From: Allacma fusca
Taxonomy: Eukaryota; Arthropoda; Collembola; Symphypleona; Sminthuridae
Reading direction: 5' to 3'
Assembly: GCA_947179485.1 (NCBI GenBank)
Contig: OX359250.1
Location: forward strand, 39,710,783-39,774,782
Length of the DNA stretch: 64,000 bases
In this document: one piece after another, positions 56,048 through 64,000 of the stretch
How the letters are laid out: each line of letters begins with the position of its first letter
How positions within the stretch are numbered: the stretch's first letter is position 1
Notes under the pieces: model-generated
The model's input: the letters and a program-made list of their open reading frames with translations, nothing else
Told to the model about the DNA's origin: nothing
Database searches by the model: none
Translations under genes and position numbers: made by a program

Positions 56048-58444
56048 ATGGAAAATCAAGGCACGTCGGTAGTCCATGTCAGAACGAACAACAATTCGGA
56101 CACCTCAGACGATGATTTTCAGTTATCATTACATATCAAAATGATCCCTAAGACCGTACCTCCACCTAAGCCCTCAAAACAGAAAATTAAGCGGTTCTGC
56201 TGTGACAAGTGTCCATACCAATCCGTGAAAAGTTGCAATTTGCAGAAGCACCAGCTGATTCATGCGAGTGGTAGTATTCGAAAACGTAAAACGTATGCAT
56301 GTGATGCTTGTAAATATAATACCACTAAAGCTAGTTCTTGGAAGAAGCATGAAAATTCCGTTCGAAATCAACAACTACAAGGCTTAGTGGATGATAGTAA
56401 GCAACATTTTCAATGTCCTGAAGGGTTTTGTTCATTTGGCGCTAATCAAATGGATACTTTACGCCTTCATCTGGACAAAAATCAGGCCAGATGCTTTGAG
56501 AAAGAGGAGCTACACTTCGAAAATCACGAAGCTTTCAAGTTCTGGAAGAACGAATTGCATGCGACAGACTCCATCAAATTTGTCAAGAACACCGGCATAA
56601 AGGGAAACACCCAAATTTATGACTGTCACCGCAGTGGAATTTACACACCTAAAGGTAACAACATCAGAGAGCTGAAGAAACGAGGGAGCGTGAAATGTGG
56701 AACATCTTGTCCAGCAAAAATTATTGTTAAAACGACAAACACTGGTGTAAATGCACAGTATTGGAAAACTCACTTTGGACATTGTATTGATCCAGGAAAA
56801 GTTGGGATCCCATCACCTCAAAAGAAAGAGTTAGCTGCAGCATTGAAGGAAGGTATACCTAAGCACAAAATAATACAAAATGTTCTTTCATCAAACAACA
56901 AGGCGATCACACCGATGTCTTTACTCACAAACCAGGACCTTATTAACATTGCTAAGAAGTACGGTGTATCAAATTCAGTTGTTCTACATCAAAATGATGC
57001 TGAAAGCATTCACAGAAAGTATCTTCAAATGAAGCAGGCTGGTGATGAAAGCATTTTTCTTTATAAACCGTACGGTGAAGTTTCAGTAGAATTCCCAACG
57101 CTAAAACCTGAAGAATTCGTTTTAGCTTTCATGAACCATGGTCAGCAGCACATGTTTCAAACTCATGGGCGGGAAGCCATCTGCATAGATTCAACGCATG
57201 GAACCAATTCATACAATTTTGAAATGAAAACAGTTATGACCATCGACGATGAATTTCAAGGCTTTCCCGTTGCATTTTTCTTTCATTCGTCGAAAAGTCA
57301 AGAAACATACGTCAATTTTTTGACAGCATTGAAGAATCATGCAGGTCAAATGTCCACTGCCGTATTTATGAGTGATGATGAGCCGGCCTTTTATAATGCT
57401 TGGAAAGTTGTCATGGGCAACGCTAACAAAAAGCTTTTATGTTCATGGCATGTTCTTCGTAACTGGAACAAGAAACTTGTCACACTGGATAAAGAGAATA
57501 GAAGTGCTCTTTACAACAAATTACATGCAGTGTTGTACGAGCTGGATTCAAACGATTTTGAGATAGCCTTTGTAAATTTGTTACAGGAGATATGTGCTGA
57601 CCCTATCTGCAAGAAGTTCCTCCACTATTTTACAACCTACTGGACGAGGAAACTAGAATGGGCATATTGCTATCGAACTCATGCAGGCATAAACACCAAC
57701 ATGAGGCTTGAGAGAATGCACAGGGAAATCAAATGCAAATACTTAATGGGGAAGAAAGTGAAGAGACTTGACGTAGGATTTAATGCCGTGCTAGATTTTC
57801 TTAAACAGCGACAGCAAGACCGTGTTATTTCAGAGTACCGTGGCAAAGTGTCATCAAAAGATCACTTATTACGAAAGGCACACAAGCGAAGTTTTTAAGG
57901 AAATTTTGATTATATTGCAGCTATCGACAATTCGTGGACCATCCAGTCATTCAGTAATGCACACGTCTTTTACAGTCTTGAAAAAAGTCACACCAGTTGT
58001 AACTGCCATACAAGGAGTCCTAAATGTTGTGCTTGCATTCATGCGTACACGTGTTCATGCCTTGAAAATAGCATCCGCAGTAATATGTGTAAGCATATAC
58101 ATTTACTGTGTCGTTTCATCCAATTACAAGAGCAACAGCAGGCATTAGAAGAGTCGAGTGAGGAAGAATTAGACGCATTGGTAATCGATACAAATGATTT
58201 CAACGAGCGTAGAGATCAAGAAATTCGTTCTCACCTTATTGATGTACGGTGCAATAATGCGACAGACTCATTATACACAAGTTCAACAGCTAAGGAGGCA
58301 TTACAACTGTTACGGGATCTCGCCATCGATGGCGAAGATTTTAAAATTATCCAAGCATCTCTTTTGGAAGCAAAAGAAAAAATCCTAGCTAAGAATGCAA
58401 GCATTTCCAATGTCTGCAGAAGTGCGAAATCAGCCGGCAAATAA
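56048..58444 (+). CDS. MULE transposase, one in-frame stop
   Basis: A 799-codon frame open apart from one TAA at 57896-57898. An acceptor (CACATTTTAG) ends 10 bp before the ATG, so a 5' untranslated intron is likely. Residues 50-72 and 83-103 are C2H2 fingers (CCDKCPYQSVKSCNLQKHQ; CDACKYNTTKASSWKKH), with a third Cys/His unit near 122-142. Residues 192-246 form a FLYWCH/WRKY-like zinc unit. The RNase-H-like core has Asp381 (ICIDSTHGTN), Asp443/444 (MSDDEPAFYNAW), the MULE CSWH motif at 465-468 and Glu555 (RLERMHREIK). After the stop, in the same frame, comes a SWIM finger (YTCSC...MCKHIH) and an acidic helical tail. The protein binds the inverted repeats and cuts and joins DNA in the nucleus. 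A 30-bp intron could remove the stop but would be unusually short; a nonsense mutation is more likely. Confidence 0.85.
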
Positions 58445-58851
58445 GAATGCTGAAAAACAACAAAGATTCTTTGTAAAAAACAGAACAAGATTCCAACAAA
58501 GTCCATACCTGATCGTTCAACAATAATGAGATCATTACTACCTTTGCGCATACATACTGTATCTGATTAAGTTCCTGAAATTGTAAGGGAGGATCAGGAA
58601 TGCGAAATATTTTCAAGTAACGACATTCCTGTATCGGAAGAAGTAGAAGTAAGAACTTCTGTAGATTTTCTTCGTTACTTACGTGATATCACTGAAGATG
58701 TTGAATTGAAATTAATGTATCCTTGAAAGAAACACTTCAACCTCTAGAATCAGATCACCCCGTAGATTATCATGAATCAGTTTGGAAATTAGCATTTCAA
58801 ATAACTATGTTTTGTCTTTTAGATGCCTGTGTACTCATGGAAACCAACTGA

Positions 58852-59203
58852 ACCTCCAGTAATCCCCCACCATTTGTTCCAGCTACACAGCCGCCACTAC
58901 CTCAAAACCTTCGTTTCGTAAGTATATTTTGATTTAACATAACTGCCGAGTTGAAGCCAGTGAATGCTTCACTTGCCTGCCCTTGTTTTGAATGAATTTA
59001 TGTATTTGTAGACCCGTGCGGACGTGGTTTTTGAGCAAGCCATTGACTGGTGGTCATCAAACGCTCCTGCGACTTATGTGGATCCCAGGGAAAACTGCCG
59101 CACCAGAGTAAAGCGGGAGGTTGGTGAAACAAGTGCTAGTTCAGAGGAATCGACCTATGGTGATCTTGTCGATGTTAATTCACAATATGAAGAAATCATA
59201 TGA
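58852..59203 (+). CDS. Candidate second MULE gene or transposase tail, two exons
   Basis: A Pro-rich piece (NPPPFVPATQPPLPQNLRF) ends at donor TTC|GTAAGT (58917). Acceptor TATTTGTAG precedes 59012, and the frame continues TRADVVFEQAIDWWSSNAPA, then a Ser/Glu-rich tail ending QYEEII and TGA. The phase matches across the junction. The 5' boundary is unclear because TGA lies at 58849. Unknown family. It could be an accessory protein of the element, the original C-terminus of the transposase, or a captured host exon. Confidence 0.5.
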
Positions 59204-60197
59204 GCGCGCGAGTCATATGATACTTTGATAAAGATCCTCATAGGTATCTAAATCTGTATAGCTTGAAATTAGAATATGTGTATTTTGTTCATCTTTGTAT
59301 GTGCATTAAATTTTATTTAAACATTTTCAACAACAGGTATCTCTGCATGTTTGTGTATATGAATGAGTACATTCAGAAAAATGCTTGATTTCTTAAGGAA
59401 AAGCATAAAATTCTTAAAGGTGTAATTATTACAATTTAGGAAGTAATTATATATTTTCCACGGAAAACATTTTTTGGCACATTGCCGCTGCCACAATGTT
59501 AATTTTTCTCCTTTTCAGATCATAATAATCTACCACAATAGGAACTAAATTTTGCTCTGATTTTGAGAGGCAATCCCATATTAAAATGTACAATATTTTC
59601 ATGTTTGCTGTCAATACGGATATTCAGTAGATTTATTAGTACCTTTTTCAAAACATTATGGGTAGTATTTAGTTCTTTCCCAAAATGCATGTGCATGTTT
59701 ATTCAGTAAAGTCTCGAAATATATTTTTTCTATAATTTGATATTAAAATAAATCAGTAGAGTCTTGATTTTTGTGTTTCTCCTGCTTTGTTGTAGTAATG
59801 AATTATTTCAAAAATTTCTTATTAAACAGCAAAGTCATCAAAACGCTGAGTATGAGAAAACTTTATGTTGACCCCTGAACCTCGACCTTAACATTCAGCA
59901 CTCACGACAGCTATTTGCATGCTATAATAATGTGAAGTCCTACAAGCCAAACTTGAATGCATAATTAATGACGTGATTACTTCAATAGGGAATGTGCACT
60001 ATACACATTCTATTTTTGCGTATCCCATTACGGTGGAATATAGAAATCATACAGTGCAGTATTTTATAAGGGCACTCCTAACAGCGACAAAATTATACTT
60101 ATAGTGGCATGTTCTTATTTGTTCAAGGAAAAAATTAATATTTACATAAACGGGATATTCCAGTATTTTTGTTTGTATAGAAAAGTGCTCTTTCAAA

Positions 60198-60587
60198 AGG
60201 GTATTTCTTAGGGTGAGCTGGTACCTTGGCGAAGAGCGGAGCCTTTACCTTAAGTGCATCATTCTCTTCTCATCATGAGCAATAATTACTACATCGGAAG
60301 CATTGATATACATAGATTGCATTGATATACATAGATACTCTACTCGGACTAGAGTCAGAGTGGTTGAGTACTCTATAGTATGTAAGCATAGAGTTTTGGA
60401 GGGACGTACTACTATACGTAAGTAGCTTCGGCACATATGTACATTAATAATATACTCCGCGCTCTGAATATGCTTCAGGCTTCAGCAGTGCAGTGTGTGT
60501 AATGCAATTCTATGAACGGCCGAGATGCAGAAAAGCGCAAGTCTGCTGCTACTTTCGAGCAACTTATTCCTGTTTTTACGTGCTAGT
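60198..60587 (-). repeat. Right terminal inverted repeat of the MULE
   Basis: Complement of the left repeat over about 390 bp with about two substitutions seen by eye (near 60350 and 60520). Such near identity means recent transposition. Confidence 0.88.
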
Positions 60588-60635
60588 GTGATTTATTTAC
60601 ACATTATTTTGGGCCCATAAGGTATGCAGTCGGTG

Positions 60636-61212
60636 AAGAGGCAAAATAGACTAAGTGCCATTTCGACTAGATGCAAAATGATCTACATGCATTTTTCCGT
60701 AAAGGCGAAATGGAATAGTTGCAACCTTCTTATAAGCAAAATGAACTACATACAGGTTGCACTAAAAGTAAAATGGTATACATTGTGTGTATACTTTCAC
60801 AGTGAACAAGCTTACAAGTAACCATCGCCACATGCCCACTCGGCATCGTAGGGATATTTTGTGTGAGCTTAGGTACGTGGCGCAATGTCCCAGACAGAAC
60901 CAAAGTTCGGGTTTTTTACTTCATTTATAATTCATATAATATTATATTCATTCATTTAGGTGTTTTACACCTAAATATTCGCTTAAATGTTTTGTCTGCA
61001 AATTCATATTCCTATCATCGTTTAAGGATAAGCATTCCAAATTCGTATTCTGCTTACTTTTTCTCTCTTTTTGTATGTAGACCATTTTGCTTTTAGGAGA
61101 AATTGTATGTGTAGACCATTTTGATTTTAAAACTTGATGCATCTATTCAATTAGCAAAACTGTATATAAATCGTTTTGCTTCGAAATTGCACTTTGACCT
61201 CTTCAATATTTA
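60636..61212. repeat. GCAAAATGGTCTACATG word island element
   Basis: Degenerate repeats of CAAAATG--CTACAT at the left and ATGTAGACCATTTTG at the right, bounded by TGAAGAGGCAAAAT and TTTGACCTCTTCA. The two ends are inverted as in the other word elements, but no matching 8-mers flank them. Confidence 0.5.
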
Positions 61213-61357
61213 TCCACACGGAATTTTGCCTATTCACTTACGATATTTTGCATAATAAATCATCTCTACATATTTATGTTTATAAGGTGTAATTCTCGCC
61301 ATATCCCCACTCGGGATAGGAATGAATCTTTGTGGTACTACTTTAGGTACCTAGCCC

Positions 61358-61779
61358 CAGGGGTTGGATTTTTGTGGCACAACTTTTTCGAACCAAGGTT
61401 GGGATTTTCAAATGTTGCAATCATTGTTTTCATCAATAGGGATTTTTAAAATTGCTGACGACTTTTGAAATTAATTGCAGAAAAATATTCAACAGGGATT
61501 CTCACCGACAATTTTCAAACGCCATTGTTCAAGGATTTTGGGATTTGTTGTTTTTTTCAGCAGGGAATTTTAATGTGACGACTTAATAATTTTGTGTCGG
61601 CTATTATTATTTTGATTTGTTTACATTTCCTTCTTTAAGTATTTTATAAATTGTCGAGTCCCACCAAGCAAGTAATTTTTTGTTAACAGGGATTTTCAGT
61701 TTGTCAGCAGGGATTTATAGTTTGTCAGCAGAAAAATCAAAAATTATCTTCCAGGGAGATTTACATAATCCGACCCTTG
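61358..61779. mobile_element. Small hAT-like element with CCCTGCTG/CAGCAGGGATTTT words
   Basis: Tips CAGGGGTTGGATT and AATCCGACCCTTG, flanked by CCTAGCCC and CCTGGCCC (one mismatch). GGGATTTT, GTCAGCAGGGA and AACAGGGATTTTC words fill most of the element. Same family as 19045-19445. Confidence 0.7.
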
Positions 61780-61988
61780 CCTGGCCCAGTGTCCCAGCGC
61801 GGACAAAGGTTCCGTCCAGGTCACCATGGGAAATCGCGCCGAAATTTTAGAATAAACTTTCGGGAGTAAAGTCGCTCGAACTGACTTTTTCCAATGTTAA
61901 CTCACAAACAAGTTTTTGAGTCAGTAAATTTATTTATTATCAGCTTGACAACACATTTTGTCATTCATTCGTCAGAAGTGGATGCAAT

Positions 61989-63523
61989 TAGGCCTCCGCA
62001 CATGTACATTTTCCTTAAATATGAACATGAACATGAACATGAATTTTCATGTTTTACATGAGTTATTTTCAAAATCACCCGAATTAAACCATGTCACTCG
62101 AAACGAATACTTCACTTTAATTTCATGTGAAAAAAGTAAACTTGAACATGACATTTACATGAACATGAAAATTTCAAGTACATGAACTGGACATGAACAT
62201 GTACATGAACATGATGACATGAAATAAAATTCGCATTACTCGTCTATTGATACATACTGCTACTTATTGGAGCTGATTCTCTCATATTTGATCCTTCTTT
62301 TTCCGTAAAAGTAGTAGTAAAAGTGGTAAAAGTCTACAACTTAAAATGACTGGTATTTTTTACATTGTACGAGCCATACATGGAGGCTACTCGCGAGTGA
62401 CGAGTGCACTCAACACACTCCTACTCACACTCACAGGAGAGTAGCAAGGTAAAGAGTAGGAGTGAAGACGCCAAAAAAGTCGTGAGTTGGAGTGGTATAA
62501 ATCGTAGCATAGAAAAAGAGTAGGAGCAGGAGTAGCATGCTTTGCTACTCGCTATTTCTCGTACCATTGTATTAACCGCATAAAGCTAGCACTGCCACGG
62601 TTAAAAGATTGGCGGTTATTGCTAAATATTTCATAATTTCATACAAACAATCGTATGGAATACCGACTTATGTATGTACAAGCCATGTATTGGAAGACAA
62701 AATGTCACAGATTAGAAAGAAATCTTGAACATGCTTTCAGGTTCCAGGCGCTGTTGCATTTATTGCAAGCTTCGTCGGTCGTGATTTGAAATTGAGTTTG
62801 ACTCACTTTTTTAATGATAAGGAAAACTCGTCTTAATATTTGCAAATATTTCGATGAAAACATTGAGTAACTCACGAGTGGTGAGTAGGAGTGGTGAGAT
62901 TTGAAGTTAGTGCTGAGAGTAGGAGTAGGAGTTTTACATTCTCAGACAGACTATGAGTGGGCACGAGTAGGAGTGGTGGATTTTTTTTATGGAAGTGCGA
63001 GTGTGAGTGCGAATGGGGAAAAAACCTACATCTATGGTATGAGCACTGCACTATGGTTGTGGATACATCTAGAGCGCGCGAATATTTGAATCTTACCATC
63101 ACTTTCACTATCAACTCTCTCAAATTAGTAGAGAGGATAACACGTAGTCTTCTACCTCATATCAGCAATAATCGTCACCTGATTCCGGTTTCCCGCTCAA
63201 TACGCTCAAGGAATGCAGCGACATGACAGCGATTTAGCGATTACTTCCATACCTTATGGTGACATGAAAATATTCGTGTTTTTGAGCTTGAGTTCATGTC
63301 TTCTGATTTTGTTAACATGAAAGTGTACATGAAATCAACTTCATGTTTTTAAGGTAACCTGCACATGACATAAGACATGACTTGAAAAATCATGTTTGAT
63401 GTCAAGTATGTTTTAAATACATATGAATGGTCTGTGATTTGATAATCCGATACATGAACATGAGTTGAGACATGAGTCACACATGAAACATTCATGTCTG
63501 AGTTGTACATGAGCGGAGGCCTA
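61989..63523. mobile_element. hAT-like element with CATGAA word ends
   Basis: Tips TAGGCCTCCGCACATG and CATGAGCGGAGGCCTA with a perfect 8-bp duplication GATGCAAT. Islands of ACATGAACATGAA and complements span about 230 bp at the left and 260 bp at the right. The interior hosts the younger element at 62375-63036. Confidence 0.88.
62375..63036. mobile_element. hAT-like element with GAGTAG word ends, copy 2 (uninterrupted)
   Basis: Tips CATACATGGAGG and CCTACATCTATG, flanked by GTACGAGC and GTATGAGC (one mismatch). 662 bp, non-coding, with about 450 bp of unique interior between GAGTAG islands. This is the empty-site reference for the nest at 39820-43970. It is inserted in the CATGAA element. 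Confidence 0.85.
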
Positions 63524-63531
63524 GATGCAAT

Positions 63532-64000
63532 GCACAAATATTAACCACTTTTGGTCACGACTGGTTTCGACACCTTAAATTGGTCAAAGTTTGACAGCTG
63601 ATATGATTATGTAATTATTTGATTCTCACACTGTGTACCGAATTCTTTGTCGGATGTTCTACATTACGTTTCATTAGCATGGCTTAATTTTAGCAGTTAT
63701 GAGTGTCAAGTAATTGAAGCATAATCGGAATATTGGAAGTACTGCCCCACATGGGTACAAACATCCTGTACCGATGCCTGTTCCCTGCCCATTTCAACGG
63801 GTGCTTTGAACGTTTGTAGCTTTACCCAGAATAATCATCCCCCACTTCTTAATAACGGGTTAAAATTCTTTGTATCCGTAGGTGTTCTAAAATTAAATCC
63901 TTTTAACTATACTTGTATCCAAAAAGAACAAAATAACCAGACAGGGAAAATGTGTACAGTTACAGTACACAGTGAAACAAGCCATAACAACAAATGTTAA
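63532..64000. other. Intergenic with a solo TACCTG-family tip
   Basis: ACTGCCCCACATGGGTACA at 63743-63761, followed by CCTGTACCGATGCCTG, matches the left end of the TACCTG element at 29450; the rest of that element is absent. The remaining DNA shows no gene, and a frame at 63806-64000 runs off the window without support. Confidence 0.45.

Larger units (their letters stand above)
52367..60587. mobile_element. Nearly intact autonomous MULE (Mutator-like) transposon
   Basis: Perfect 9-bp target duplication GTGATTTAT (52358-52366, 60588-60596). Tips ACTAGCACGTAAAAACAGG and its complement begin inverted repeats of about 390 bp with only about two differences seen. The interior encodes a MULE transposase (56048-58444) and a possible second gene (58852-59203). 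Long inverted repeats and 9-bp duplications are Mutator traits, and the transposase resembles animal MULEs such as the Phantom type. A hAT-like element (52493-53056) has landed in the left inverted repeat only. Confidence 0.88.

Noticed and set aside
1-64000. Retroviral or LTR elements, tRNA and rRNA genes
   Set aside because: No reverse transcriptase, gag, integrase motif, paired LTR, tRNA cloverleaf or rRNA sequence was recognised by eye.

Overview
The window is animal nuclear DNA, most likely from an arthropod. It has AT-rich sequence, small spliced exons with GT..AG introns of about 70 bp to 1 kb, TATA plus initiator-like promoters and AATAAA signals. It contains an invertebrate-type glycosyltransferase-like gene and a MULE transposase of the kind seen in arthropod genomes. 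No bacterial-style operon, rRNA, tRNA or CRISPR array was seen. A springtail or other non-model arthropod would fit, but the sequence alone cannot prove it.

Host genes are sparse. From left to right: a short secreted Thr/Ser-rich protein (2725-3418, +); a two-exon, four-helix membrane protein of unknown function (7339-5463, -); a broken acyl-CoA ligase (13868-14802, +); a glycosyltransferase-like gene lacking its first exon (19950-21182, +); a 17-exon secreted mucin-like gene (22450-28787, +) and its short tandem paralogue (34918-36551, +), which share a signal peptide and an unrecognised C-terminal module of about 135 residues; and the first exons of a gene at 51457-52288 (+), whose following intron holds an 8.2-kb transposon.

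Most of the rest is DNA transposons. The commonest are hAT-like elements of about 0.4-4 kb with 8-bp target-site duplications (TSDs). Their ends are not ordinary inverted repeats but islands of one short, imperfectly repeated word, such as AAGTTC, TACCTG, ACTCGT, CATGAA, GAATAG, GAGTAG, GACTGA or AAAATGCCC. The left end carries the word on one strand and the right end carries its complement. I could pair the ends of about fifteen such elements by eye; one encloses hAT transposase remains and another keeps the first 23 codons of a hAT transposase. Families with nearly the same outermost 10 bp can carry different words, and families with different tips can carry the same word. This tip-plus-word architecture is the most unusual system in the window.

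Other mobile DNA includes: a nearly intact MULE (52367-60587) with about 390-bp near-identical inverted repeats, a perfect 9-bp TSD and a transposase frame broken by one stop codon; foldback relatives of it at 14922-15481 and 39146-45123, the second holding a four-level nest of hAT-like elements; Helitron-type ends at 8653-10958 and 49268-49294 plus a helicase fragment at 54147-54365; and several minisatellites.
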